Source: CAVQGF01 sp045807945 (GTDB taxonomy: Bacteria > Acidobacteriota > Terriglobia > Terriglobales > Acidobacteriaceae). Taken from it: DNA of 16,982 bases. Positions 6,591 through 14,094 of the stretch are shown one piece after another; the first letter of the stretch is position 1, and each line of letters opens with the position of its first letter. The notes beneath the pieces are model-generated. The model was given only the letters and a program-made list of their open reading frames with translations, did no database searches and was not told the origin of the DNA. The stretch spans positions 1 through 16,982 of the forward strand of contig JBJMGI010000118.1 in assembly GCA_045807945.1 (NCBI GenBank), read 5' to 3'. A program made the translations under genes and the position numbers.

Positions 6591-8288
6591 ATGAAGACTT
6601 ACCTTCCCATCGTCGCCGTATTCCTGGCAGTTCTCCTATCGGGAGTGCTCTCGTTTCACGAGCTCACCGTGCTTCAGAACGATGGCGCGGTAGTTACGCA
6701 CAGTCACAACATCGAACGCGAGCTAGTCAGCTTGCTTTCACAGGTCAAGGATGCGGAAGCGGGACAGCGCGGCTTCCTATACACCAACAATCCAGAGTAT
6801 CTGCAGCCGTACAAGGATGCGAGGGCTGCTCTGGACAGCACATACGCGCGTTTGGCGTGGCTCACGAACCAGGATGCTCATCAGCGTGCCGAGCTGGCAG
6901 AAATCCATTTGCTGCTCGACAAAAAACTGCGCGAGATGGATGAGACCGTCTCTTACCAGCACTCGGGCGACGTGGCCAAGGCCAGGGCCCTTGTCGAGAC
7001 GAACGCCGGCTTCCAATTGATGGAGCAGATCCGTTCCGCAGTTGAGAGGTTGAACGCGGAGCAGTCTGTCGCGCTCAGCGAGCAGCAGTCGAAGGTCCGT
7101 CGCAGCGCGCTTTGGCTGTACGCCGCGCTAGCGTTCACCAGCCTCTTGATCCTGCTGCTGCTCGGATTGCTCTCCCGCGCGCTCACCACCACTACGCGCG
7201 CGCGCAACGCTGAACGGCTTCTGCGCGGCGAACTGCAGCGCTCCTACGAATCTCTCGATCGCATTCTCAAGAGCGTGGCCGCCGGATTCATCGTCTTGGA
7301 TACAGAAAATCGCATCGTCTACATCAATCAGGCCGCCGGCACATTGCTCCGCAAATCGCACGACGGGTTGCAGGGGACTTCCATATGGGAAGTCTTGCCT
7401 GAAATAAAGGGTGAGCGGTTCCAGCTGCTACTTCGGAAAGCCATCGCTGCAGCGCAAGAGTCCGTTTTTGAAGAATTCCTCCCGCTGCTGGGAAGCTGGT
7501 TGGAACTCCACACATACCCATCGCCAGCCGGGACCTCGATATTTTTGATCGACGTAAGTCAACGCAAGCAGGCGGAAGTCGCATTGCGCAAGGCAGAACA
7601 ACTCGCCATCGCCGGCAAATTTGCCGCCACCGTCGCGCACGAGATCAATAATCCTTTAGAAGCGGTAACCAACCTCATCTACCTTGCCGCGCATGATGGC
7701 ACGGCGACGCCTTCCGTCCTCAAGTACCTGAATCTTGCCGAGGCGGAGCTGCAAAGGGTAGCCCACATCACCAAGCAGACTCTCGGCTTCTACCGCGAGA
7801 CGACCGCGCCTTCGAAGTTTTCCGTCTCCGAACTGGTGGAAGAACTGCTTACTTTGTTCACTGACCGTCTGCGCTCGAAGGAATTGAACGTAGACCGCTT
7901 GTACGCTGCAGATCTTGTCGTGACTGCTGTTCGCGGTGAAATACGGCAGATATTCGCCAATCTGCTGGTTAATGCCATAGATGCTTCGCCTCACGGCGGC
8001 ATGCTGCAGATCCGCGTAACAACATCTGCCAATCAAGCGGTGATTCAGTTTTCCGATGCGGGCCCGGGCATTCCCGAGAAAGATCTCGCAAAGATATTTG
8101 AACCATTCTTTACCACCAAGAAAGATGTCGGCACCGGTTTGGGACTCTGGGTCGCGAAAGACCTTGCTGAAAAGAACGGCGGAGCGATCACGGTGCGTAC
8201 GGGCGGAAGCATCAAGGGAGCAAACTTCGAGGTCAAATTACCGGCCGCTTCAGCAACACAGGAACTAAGCGTCCAAGCAGCGCATTGA
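6591..8288 (+). CDS. Orphan membrane sensor histidine kinase (CHASE3-PAS-HisKA-HATPase)
   Basis: The 565-residue sensor kinase has transmembrane helix 1 at ~5-22. A periplasmic CHASE3-like four-helix domain follows (~25-170), with the diagnostic KDAEAGQRGFLYTNNPEYLQPY-type motif at ~53-74. Transmembrane helix 2 (~173-195) leads to a PAS domain (~215-325, GFIVLDTENRIVYINQAA). The HisKA H-box is AHEINNPLEAVTNL with phospho-acceptor His350. The ATPase domain shows the N-box NLLVNAIDAS (~457-466), DAGPGIP (~489-495), FEPFFTTK and GTGLGL (~514-519). It is expected to autophosphorylate and pass phosphate to a response regulator, but none is adjacent, so it is an orphan here. The signal is unknown. 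ATG 6591 gives a normal first helix. Its upstream region is shared with the CPBP gene. Confidence 0.92.
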   Translation: MKTYLPIVAVFLAVLLSGVLSFHELTVLQNDGAVVTHSHNIERELVSLLSQVKDAEAGQRGFLYTNNPEYLQPYKDARAALDSTYARLAWLTNQDAHQRAELAEIHLLLDKKLREMDETVSYQHSGDVAKARALVETNAGFQLMEQIRSAVERLNAEQSVALSEQQSKVRRSALWLYAALAFTSLLILLLLGLLSRALTTTTRARNAERLLRGELQRSYESLDRILKSVAAGFIVLDTENRIVYINQAAGTLLRKSHDGLQGTSIWEVLPEIKGERFQLLLRKAIAAAQESVFEEFLPLLGSWLELHTYPSPAGTSIFLIDVSQRKQAEVALRKAEQLAIAGKFAATVAHEINNPLEAVTNLIYLAAHDGTATPSVLKYLNLAEAELQRVAHITKQTLGFYRETTAPSKFSVSELVEELLTLFTDRLRSKELNVDRLYAADLVVTAVRGEIRQIFANLLVNAIDASPHGGMLQIRVTTSANQAVIQFSDAGPGIPEKDLAKIFEPFFTTKKDVGTGLGLWVAKDLAEKNGGAITVRTGGSIKGANFEVKLPAASATQELSVQAAH

Positions 8289-8440
8289 TTTCTGAAGAGC
8301 GGTGGTTTCAGCCACTCAGACCGCAAAATCCTTCTCGCTCGATGCCATATACAGCTGAATCCCGCAGCCCGCGAATTCCTCCTGCAACTGGCAACGGCGG
8401 ATTTCAATCGAGCCTCCTAGCAGTAAATAAAACAATTAAC

Positions 8441-8446
8441 AGGAGG
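8441..8446 (+). promoter_or_regulatory. Strong ribosome-binding site deciding a downstream start
   Basis: AGGAGG ends 6 nt before ATG 8453. This selects that ATG over in-frame upstream codons as the start of the 68-residue protein. Confidence 0.85.
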
Positions 8447-8452
8447 AGCTCC

Positions 8453-8659
8453 ATGAACGAACTTGTAAACCAAATCGCACAAAAAACAGGTATTGGAGAG
8501 GATAAAGCTCGCCAGGCTGCCGAGACCGCGATCTCGTTCTTAAAGCAGAGACTGCCCGGTCCGGTCTCCAGTCATCTTGATGGGTTGTTGCAGGGCGGCA
8601 GCGGTTCCGGGGAGAACATCAAAGAAGGGATCGGCAACATCTTTAACAAAGCGTCCTAG
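8453..8659 (+). CDS. Small helical protein, possibly DUF2267-like
   Basis: The 68-residue cytosolic protein starts MNELVNQIAQKTGIGEDKAR. It reads as two amphipathic helices (~1-11 and ~16-33), a LPGPVSSHLDGLL segment, and a Gly/Ser-rich tail. Helical pieces such as NQIAQKTGI..DKARQAAETAISFLKQRLP resemble the short bacterial DUF2267-type proteins, in which a helix-turn-helix hairpin of this kind recurs; the match is by eye. Function is unknown. The frame is open further upstream, but the Shine-Dalgarno AGGAGG at 8441-8446 fixes the start at 8453. It follows the histidine kinase by 164 bp and probably has its own transcript. Its stop codon TAG (8657-8659) overlaps the stop of convergent uvrA. 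Confidence 0.8.
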   Translation: MNELVNQIAQKTGIGEDKARQAAETAISFLKQRLPGPVSSHLDGLLQGGSGSGENIKEGIGNIFNKAS

Positions 8660-11478
8660 GACGCGACAGCGGGTTTCTTGGCAAATGCTTCTGCCAGTGC
8701 CTGCCCTGTGTAGGACTTTTTAACCTTCGAGAGTTGTTCCGGAGTTCCCTGGGCGACGAGCCGTCCACCGTGCTCGCCGCCTTCGGGACCAAGGTCGATG
8801 AGCCAGTCAGCGCTGCGGATCACGTCCATGTTGTGCTCGATGATGATCACGGAGTTTCCCAGATCCGTTAGGCGGTGCAGGACATCGAGCAGCTTCTTCA
8901 CGTCGTCGAAATGTAATCCGGTCGTGGGCTCGTCGAGCAGATAGAGCGTCTTGCCCGTCTGACGCTTGCTCAACTCTTGTGCCAACTTGATCCGCTGCGC
9001 CTCGCCGCCGGAGAGCGTGACTGCCGATTGCCCGAGATGGATGTAGCCGAGTCCCACGTCCACCAGCGTCTGCAATTTCTGCTTGATTTGCGGAATGTCT
9101 TCCAGCACCGGCAGCGCGTCCGCGACGGGCATTTCGAGGATGTCGGCGATCGAGTGTCCTTTGAACTTCACCGCCAGCGTCTCGTGGTTGTAGCGCTTCC
9201 CGCCGCACACTTCGCATAGCACGTACACGTCGGGCAAGAAGTTCATCTCGATGCGCCGCTGACCCTCGCCCTGGCACGCCTCGCATCTTCCGCCGCTCAC
9301 GTTGAACGAGAAGCGCCCGGCCTTATATCCGCGCTCGCGCGCTTCAGGAAGCATGGCAAAGATCTCGCGGATATGTGTGAACACTCCGGTGTACGTCGCA
9401 GGATTCGAGCGCGGCGTCCGCCCGATTGGCGACTGGTCGATGCGTATGACTTTGTCGATGTTCTCGGCGCCGCTGATCGCCTTGTGCGCACCGGGCTCTT
9501 CCCGCGAGCGGTAGAGCTGTTTCGCGAGCGCGCGGTACAGAATGTCGTTGACTAGCGTTGATTTGCCGCTACCCGAGACCCCAGTGACCACCGTCATCAC
9601 CCCGAGTGGAAATGTGATATCGAGGTTACGAAGATTATTTTCTTTAGCGCCCAGCACAGCGACGCCATGACCATTCGCCTTGCGCCGCTTTTCGCGGTGC
9701 TCGATCTGCATCTCGCCTGAAATGTATTTCCCGGTCAGCGACTCCGGCGCGCTCATGATCTGTTTAGGAGTTCCTTGCGCCACCAACCCTCCGCCAAGCT
9801 TTCCCGCGCCCGGCCCAAGGTCGATCACGTAATCAGCGCGGCGGATCGTCTCTTCATCATGCTCAACAACCAGCACGGTATTTCCCAGATCGCGCAGCGA
9901 CGTCAGCGATTGCAGCAGACGGTTGTTATCGCGATGATGCAGTCCGATCGAAGGCTCATCGAGAACGTAGAGAACCCCGCGGAGACGCGAGCCGATCTGC
10001 GTCGCCAGCCGGATGCGCTGTCCCTCGCCGCCGGAAAGAGTTGCGGCTGAGCGATCCAGCGAGAGATAGCCGAGACCTACAGTCTCCAGGAACTGCAAGC
10101 GTTCCACGACTTCCCGTACGATTCGCCCCGCAATCTTTTCCTGGCGCGCATCGAGTTTGATCGCCTTCGCCGCTTCCAGAGCGCGCGTGATCGGAAGCGC
10201 GGTGAATTCGGCGATCGACATCCCGCTCACCTTCACCGCCAGCGATTCCGGACGCAGCCGCTTGCCATCGCATGCAGGGCATCGCGTCGCTGACATGTAG
10301 TTCAGCAGCCACTCGCGGTAGCTTTCCGACGAGGATTCTTCGAGATTGTCTTTCAAGTACGAAAGAATGCCGCGAAATCCGAGGCGAGATTTCTTCTGCG
10401 TTCCATTAGTCTCCGGCCCGTAGAGCAAGAAGTTCTGCGTCTTGGCTGGGAATTTTTCGAATGGCGTATTCAGGTCAAACCCTTGCGCCGCGGCAGCCAG
10501 CTGCAACATGTGCTGCAGATTGCCTGATGCCGAACCCGGCCCCAAGCCGCCGTCGAGCAACGGCTTCGACCAATCCACGATCACCTTCGCGGGATCGAAA
10601 TCGTATTTGTTTCCCAGGCCGTTGCACTCTTTGCACGCGCCGTACATCGAGTTGAAAGAGAAGGAACGTGGCTCGAGTTGCGGAACGTTGATGCCGCACT
10701 CCGGACACGCCAGGGTCGCCGAGTAAAGATGCTCCTCGCCGCCGACCAATGCAATGAGCACCAAGCCGCCCGCAAGCTTCATTGCCAGCGCAACCGAGCT
10801 CTCCAGCCGCTTCTCGATCCCAGCCTTTACCAACAGCCGGTCGACGATCACTTCGATAGTATGGTTCTTGCGCTTGTCGAGCGCGATAGGGAACTCTTCG
10901 TCAGACTCGAACTGAAGCTCGCGTATCTCGCCATCGATGCGCGCGCGCGTGAATCCGTGCTGCGCTAATTTCTCCAGCTCTTTTTTGAATTCACCTTTGC
11001 GTCCGCGCACGATCGGCGCCATCACCATCACGCGCTCCTCCGGACGCATCGTCATCACGCTGCTCACGATCTGCTCCGCAGATTGCCTCGAGATCGCGCG
11101 CCCGCATTGATGGCAATGTGGCGTGCCTATGGAGGAATAAAGCAGCCGCAGGTAGTCGTAGATTTCGGTGATCGTCCCCACAGTGGAACGTGGGCTGCGG
11201 CTGGTTGTCTTCTGCTCGATGGAGATCGCGGGCGAGAGGCCGTCGATCGAATCCACATCTGGCCGCTCCATCTGATCCAGGAACTGGCGCGCGTATGCGG
11301 AAAGGGTCTCCACATACCGCCGCTGACCTTCCGCGTAAATCGTGTCGAAGGCGAGGGAAGACTTTCCCGACCCGCTCAGACCCGTGATCACCGTAAGGGT
11401 ATTGCGCGGGATCTCCACGTTGATGTTCTTCAGGTTGTGCTGGCGGGCTCCCCGGACTGTGATGTTCTTGATGGCCAT
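8656..11478 (-). CDS. uvrA: Excinuclease ABC subunit A
   Basis: This 940-residue ATPase is the damage-recognition subunit of nucleotide excision repair and acts as a dimer with UvrB. Both ABC modules are intact. Module 1 has Walker A GLSGSGKS (33-40), signature LSGGEGQR (481-488) and Walker B VLYVLDEPS (~502-510). Module 2 has Walker A GVSGSGKS (633-640), signature LSGGEAQR (822-829) and Walker B LYLLDEPT (~845-852). The zinc sites are Cys258/Cys261 with Cys282/Cys285, and Cys732/Cys735 with Cys755/Cys758. Length is normal. The ATG at 11478 has only a weak Shine-Dalgarno. No LexA box of the E. coli type was recognised upstream. It is convergent with the 68-residue protein and shares a CTAG stop overlap. 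Confidence 0.98.
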   Translation of the reverse strand: MAIKNITVRGARQHNLKNINVEIPRNTLTVITGLSGSGKSSLAFDTIYAEGQRRYVETLSAYARQFLDQMERPDVDSIDGLSPAISIEQKTTSRSPRSTVGTITEIYDYLRLLYSSIGTPHCHQCGRAISRQSAEQIVSSVMTMRPEERVMVMAPIVRGRKGEFKKELEKLAQHGFTRARIDGEIRELQFESDEEFPIALDKRKNHTIEVIVDRLLVKAGIEKRLESSVALAMKLAGGLVLIALVGGEEHLYSATLACPECGINVPQLEPRSFSFNSMYGACKECNGLGNKYDFDPAKVIVDWSKPLLDGGLGPGSASGNLQHMLQLAAAAQGFDLNTPFEKFPAKTQNFLLYGPETNGTQKKSRLGFRGILSYLKDNLEESSSESYREWLLNYMSATRCPACDGKRLRPESLAVKVSGMSIAEFTALPITRALEAAKAIKLDARQEKIAGRIVREVVERLQFLETVGLGYLSLDRSAATLSGGEGQRIRLATQIGSRLRGVLYVLDEPSIGLHHRDNNRLLQSLTSLRDLGNTVLVVEHDEETIRRADYVIDLGPGAGKLGGGLVAQGTPKQIMSAPESLTGKYISGEMQIEHREKRRKANGHGVAVLGAKENNLRNLDITFPLGVMTVVTGVSGSGKSTLVNDILYRALAKQLYRSREEPGAHKAISGAENIDKVIRIDQSPIGRTPRSNPATYTGVFTHIREIFAMLPEARERGYKAGRFSFNVSGGRCEACQGEGQRRIEMNFLPDVYVLCEVCGGKRYNHETLAVKFKGHSIADILEMPVADALPVLEDIPQIKQKLQTLVDVGLGYIHLGQSAVTLSGGEAQRIKLAQELSKRQTGKTLYLLDEPTTGLHFDDVKKLLDVLHRLTDLGNSVIIIEHNMDVIRSADWLIDLGPEGGEHGGRLVAQGTPEQLSKVKKSYTGQALAEAFAKKPAVAS

Positions 11479-11554
11479 GTGGCTTGCGGCTGCAGATCGC
11501 GGTCAGGGACCCACAGAGCGGCCCAAAAATGAGTGAACGCAGCGGTACTCCCGT

Positions 11555-11584
11555 ATCTTAATCGTCAATATCCGTGCTGGTCAA
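11555..11584 (-). promoter_or_regulatory. Candidate sigma-70 promoter for uvrA
   Basis: On the minus strand TTGACC (11584-11579, 5 of 6 consensus) is followed after 18 bp by TAAGAT (11560-11555, 4 of 6). This leaves a leader of about 70 nt before the uvrA ATG. The assignment rests on sequence only. Confidence 0.45.
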
Positions 11585-11604
11585 ACGAGGGTAAAGTCGT
11601 TTTT

Positions 11605-11648
11605 CGCGCGCGCCGTGCATGGAAGGACATGCACCTTCGTTCGCGCGC
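11605..11648. repeat. Compound inverted repeat upstream of uvrA
   Basis: An inner perfect inverted repeat GTGCATG (11615-11621) / CATGCAC (11628-11634) with a 6-nt loop is nested within outer CG-alternating arms (11605-11612 and 11642-11648). The structure spans about 44 bases and is not followed by a T run. It lies in the divergent region between uvrA and the 57-residue gene. It may be a protein-binding site, an RNA hairpin or a remnant repeat; no family is recognised. Confidence 0.45.
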
Positions 11649-11709
11649 TAAGCGTTTTGTTGTATGGCAAGCCGTGCGTTCGACTTTAGAATGCGAACAC
11701 AGAACAACT

Positions 11710-11727
11710 TGTAGAAAGTGTTCTACA
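11710..11727. promoter_or_regulatory. Palindromic candidate operator
   Basis: Perfect arms TGTAGAA (11710-11716) and TTCTACA (11721-11727) flank a 4-nt centre, 22 bp before the GTG of the small membrane protein. An overlapping wider repeat is GAACAC (11695-11700) with GTGTTC (11718-11723). A -10-like TAGAAT lies at 11687-11692, so the palindrome would sit just downstream of a transcript start. Binding protein unknown. Confidence 0.4.
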
Positions 11728-11749
11728 TCAGAGACACAGGCAGGTAAGA

Positions 11750-11923
11750 GTGCGGACCATCTTCGCTTCCACCACATTCATAATGACCGTAGCCGCTTCA
11801 CTTACTTTTGGAGTGATCGCGGGTTACGCGGTGATCATGGTTGTTCTGAAAAGTTTTCGACGTAAGCCTGCCGCCCCGCCAAAACCTACGCTCGTCAGCG
11901 CTGCCCACGCCAGCGGCGACTAA
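11750..11923 (+). CDS. Small single-pass membrane protein, 57 residues
   Basis: An open frame starting with GTG (11750) and ending at TAA (11921-11923) encodes MRTIFASTTFIMTVAASLTF and continues GVIAGYAVIMVVLKSFRRKP, then a Pro/Ala-rich tail. Residues ~9-33 form one hydrophobic helix followed directly by Lys-Ser-Phe-Arg-Arg-Lys, which suggests an N-out/C-in membrane protein with a ~24-residue cytosolic tail. AGGTAAG lies just ahead of GTG as a moderate Shine-Dalgarno. An internal ATG at 11783 is the alternative start (46 residues) but has no ribosome site. The frame is stopped at 11687-11689 upstream. No family is recognised. Coherent membrane topology is the main support; it could still be a chance frame. 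Confidence 0.55.
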   Translation: MRTIFASTTFIMTVAASLTFGVIAGYAVIMVVLKSFRRKPAAPPKPTLVSAAHASGD

Positions 11924-11966
11924 AATTTCTTTTTTGATTTTCTAGATAGTAGCTTCCAAGCGCTGC

Positions 11967-12953
11967 TTACTGCTCATCTGGGGCAGGCTGTTGCGGCTGT
12001 TGCTGCTGCGGCTGCTGTTGATTCTGGTTCTGCTGTTGTTGCTGCTGCATCTGGCGCAGCTCTTCCAATAATTGTTCCGGAGTCTTCACCCCAGGCTGCT
12101 GTTGTTGCTGCTGCTGTTGCTGGTTCTGCTGCGCCTGCTGCTGCTCGCTATCGATTTCCTGCTGGGGTGGTTGATTCTGCTGGTTGTTGCTCTCATCCGG
12201 AGCTTCTTCGGCCGGCGCTCCCTGATCGCTATCGTCGCCTTGCTCCACTTCAGCCGGTTGCACCCGATTGCCGCTGTTCGGAGGCTGCTGGTTGCCGTTC
12301 CCAGCGACTGCATTGGGCGCGGGTTCCGGTCCGCTCTTGGCGCGCAGGATCACACGCTGCACAGCCTGGGGCTGGTCCTCTGATCCAACGATGATGTAAT
12401 CGAAACGCGATCCGTTGAACAGCGACGCCAGTACATTCTGCGGCGTTCCCGGCCCAAGATTGGCCACCACTCGCTCTCCGCTCGCGCCAGGAGGCAGATC
12501 GATGGCAGCTTTGGTTTCGCGTCGCACACCTGCGAGCACGTCTGCCAGCGTGGAGTTGTTTGCTTCGATAGTGAGCAGCCCGTCGCGCATAGAGACGCGA
12601 GCCGGCTGCGGCGGCAACTGCGCCGGAGTAGGCGGAGGCGGCGGCGGAGCCGGAACCTGCGCCTGCGGCGGAGGCTCGGGTGCCTTCTTCCCCTTTTTCG
12701 CTTTTTTGGCTGAAGCGGCTGTCCTAGCCTGTGCAGTCTTCGAACCCGCTTGCGCTGACCCAGCCGAAGCACTTTGTGCAGTTTTCGAACCCTGCTGTCC
12801 TGACTTGGTGGCGGGCTGCATCGCCGATTGGCTCTTCGTCCCGGCGCTAGCTGCGGCCCCGGCCTTCGGGGGCGCCGCGGACGGCGTCTGTGCCACAAGG
12901 GGCGCACCAAACGCCAGCAAAGCGAATAATGGAAGGGATCTGCGCGAGAGCAT
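11967..12953 (-). CDS. Secreted Ala/Pro/Gln-rich protein with an STN-like core
   Basis: The 328-residue protein has a signal peptide (RR basic region, hydrophobic ~7-20, cleavage after LVA near residue 21). A low-complexity Ala/Ser/Lys region (~22-95) follows, with an internal duplication around GSKTAQ, then a Pro-rich stretch (~92-117). A compact core (~119-206: VSMRDGLLTIEANNSTLADVLAGV...) resembles the short STN/secretin-N type domain seen in TonB receptors and secretins. The C-terminal ~120 residues are Asn/Gln/Pro/Asp-rich with runs of up to ten glutamines. A cell-envelope or periplasmic role is inferred; a link to secretin or TonB assembly is speculative. The ATG is at 12953 with a weak Shine-Dalgarno. 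It is divergent from the next gene. Confidence 0.75.
   Translation of the reverse strand: MLSRRSLPLFALLAFGAPLVAQTPSAAPPKAGAAASAGTKSQSAMQPATKSGQQGSKTAQSASAGSAQAGSKTAQARTAASAKKAKKGKKAPEPPPQAQVPAPPPPPPTPAQLPPQPARVSMRDGLLTIEANNSTLADVLAGVRRETKAAIDLPPGASGERVVANLGPGTPQNVLASLFNGSRFDYIIVGSEDQPQAVQRVILRAKSGPEPAPNAVAGNGNQQPPNSGNRVQPAEVEQGDDSDQGAPAEEAPDESNNQQNQPPQQEIDSEQQQAQQNQQQQQQQQQPGVKTPEQLLEELRQMQQQQQQNQNQQQPQQQQPQQPAPDEQ
11983..12168 (-). repeat. Glutamine-codon low-complexity tract
   Basis: Imperfect CAG/CAA triplet repeats on the coding (minus) strand encode two Gln-rich blocks of the secreted protein: ~11983-12055, and ~12094-12168 which holds a run of ten Gln. Mixed CAG and CAA codons suggest selection on the protein rather than recent slippage. 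Confidence 0.7.
12731..12792 (-). repeat. Short direct duplication inside the secreted protein gene
   Basis: Two 17-bp copies (12731-12747 and 12776-12792) differ at one base and start 45 bp (15 codons) apart. They encode the repeated GSKTAQ segment. They suggest a local tandem duplication in the Ala/Ser/Lys-rich region. Confidence 0.6.
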
Positions 12954-13032
12954 CTACCCCATAGGATGCAGCTTTACAGCCACAGAAGCAAGTCGCGGCC
13001 CGCCCGCGCGGCTTGTCCCAGTGGCTCGCGAT

Positions 13033-13060
13033 TTGACATCTATCCCCGTCGAATTAGCAT
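13033..13060 (+). promoter_or_regulatory. Sigma-70 type promoter for the 333-residue exported protein
   Basis: A perfect -35 TTGACA (13033-13038) is followed after 16 bp by TAGCAT (13055-13060, 4 of 6). A transcript from here starts ~20 nt before ATG 13089 and could not include the in-frame ATG at 12966, which supports 13089 as the start. Confidence 0.6.
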
Positions 13061-13088
13061 CTTAAGCAGAGTAGCTCCACCCTTTCTT

Positions 13089-14090
13089 ATGAGCAGAAAA
13101 TCAATCGTTCATTCGTTCATCGCGTTGTGTTTCCTGGCGCTTTCGACCGCCGCTGTTTCCGAGACTTGCACCGCCGGCTCCGAAATGGATGCCGCCAGCA
13201 AGTCCTCCATCGACGCTGCCGCGCACCAGATGTTCCAGCAGATGCAGCAAGGCGATGTCTTCTCGCTGAAGCAGAATTCCATCCCGGCGCTGTCCTCGAG
13301 CTTCGGCAGCATCGAGCAGACCATCGTCAGCAACAAGCCGCGCTACGCAGCCTCGAACCTGATGATCAAGAACGAATATCTTCTTGATGCGCCCGGAACC
13401 GCGCCTGTCGCGCGCGCCGAATTTTTATGTGGTGTTTGGGGACAACCGGATTTCACTACCTTCGTCATCCCCAACTTGCCACCTGGCAGATACGCGATCG
13501 TGGTAAGCGATCTTTCGGGGCAGACGCCTTCCACGTTGTCTCTGATCCTGCAGCAGCAGGGTGCAGCGTGGAAGCTCGCCGGATATTATCCGCAACCGCC
13601 TCCTATCGCCGGACACGATGGCAACTGGTTCCTGCAACAGGCGCGCACCTATAAATCGCAGGGGCAGGCGCACAATGCATGGTTCTATTACTTGATGGCA
13701 TGGGAACGCGTCGCGCCGCTGCCGTTCATGTACAACAAATCACTCGAAGCGGTGAGACAGGAGATTGCGCAGTCGCAGCCGCCCGATGTTCCAACAGACA
13801 ATAAGCCGGCCGACTTTTCCGCTGACGGTAAAACGTACAAGATCACAACGCTGCAGCCGTTCGCTGATAAAGACGATCTCGACCTCGTGCTGAAATATCA
13901 GGCTGCCGACATCTCGAACACGATGCAGGTGGATAAGGACAACAAGGCTCTGGTGAATGCGTTTCTGGCCAAGTACCCTGAGTACAAAAGCGCGTTCAGC
14001 GCCATCGTTGCGCGCGCAGTCGCGCCCAACGGACAAGATTTTGGAACGTTGGTCTCGTTGAAGGACGAATCGGGAACAGCAAAGAAATAG
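13089..14090 (+). CDS. Exported protein of unknown function
   Basis: This 333-residue protein begins MSRKSIVHSF with a signal peptide (basic RK, hydrophobic ~10-22, cleavage near residue 22-24). I do not recognise its family. The mature part starts helical (AAAHQMFQQMQQGDVFSL, ~43-60). A beta-rich region follows with FLCGVWGQPDFTTFVIPNLPPGRYAIVVSDL (~112-142), then helical AWFYYLMAWERV (~197-208, TPR-like). The C-terminal third holds KITTLQPF and alternating helices. Cysteines at residues 27 and 114 could pair in the periplasm. It is divergent from the Gln-rich secreted gene and ends 4 bp before the convergent PilZ gene. An in-frame ATG exists at 12966, but the signal peptide and promoter favour 13089. 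The Shine-Dalgarno is weak. Confidence 0.8.
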   Translation: MSRKSIVHSFIALCFLALSTAAVSETCTAGSEMDAASKSSIDAAAHQMFQQMQQGDVFSLKQNSIPALSSSFGSIEQTIVSNKPRYAASNLMIKNEYLLDAPGTAPVARAEFLCGVWGQPDFTTFVIPNLPPGRYAIVVSDLSGQTPSTLSLILQQQGAAWKLAGYYPQPPPIAGHDGNWFLQQARTYKSQGQAHNAWFYYLMAWERVAPLPFMYNKSLEAVRQEIAQSQPPDVPTDNKPADFSADGKTYKITTLQPFADKDDLDLVLKYQAADISNTMQVDKDNKALVNAFLAKYPEYKSAFSAIVARAVAPNGQDFGTLVSLKDESGTAKK

Positions 14091-14094
14091 CTAG

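Noticed and set aside
6548..6943. Open frame starting MWINVVFCSKLYS overlapping the kinase start
   Set aside because: It overlaps the well-supported kinase in another frame and loses any coherent character after the first residues.
8301..8326. GCGG...CCGC hairpin after the histidine kinase as a terminator
   Set aside because: The arms pair only with a six-base asymmetric bulge and no T run follows.
8285..8452. N-terminal extension of the 68-residue protein
   Set aside because: The AGGAGG 6 nt before ATG 8453 clearly marks the start, and the upstream codons encode an unstructured Ser/Arg/Pro-rich stretch.
11479..11600. LexA/SOS box for uvrA
   Set aside because: No CTGT-N8-ACAG or GAAC-N4-GTTC element is visible on either strand here.
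11921..11945. AAAAT...ATTTT with T run as a terminator of the 57-residue gene
   Set aside because: The stem would be five A/T pairs only, too weak to call.
12966..13088. Upstream ATG 12966 as start of the exported protein
   Set aside because: It would place 41 Arg-rich residues before a good signal peptide and lies upstream of the TTGACA promoter.
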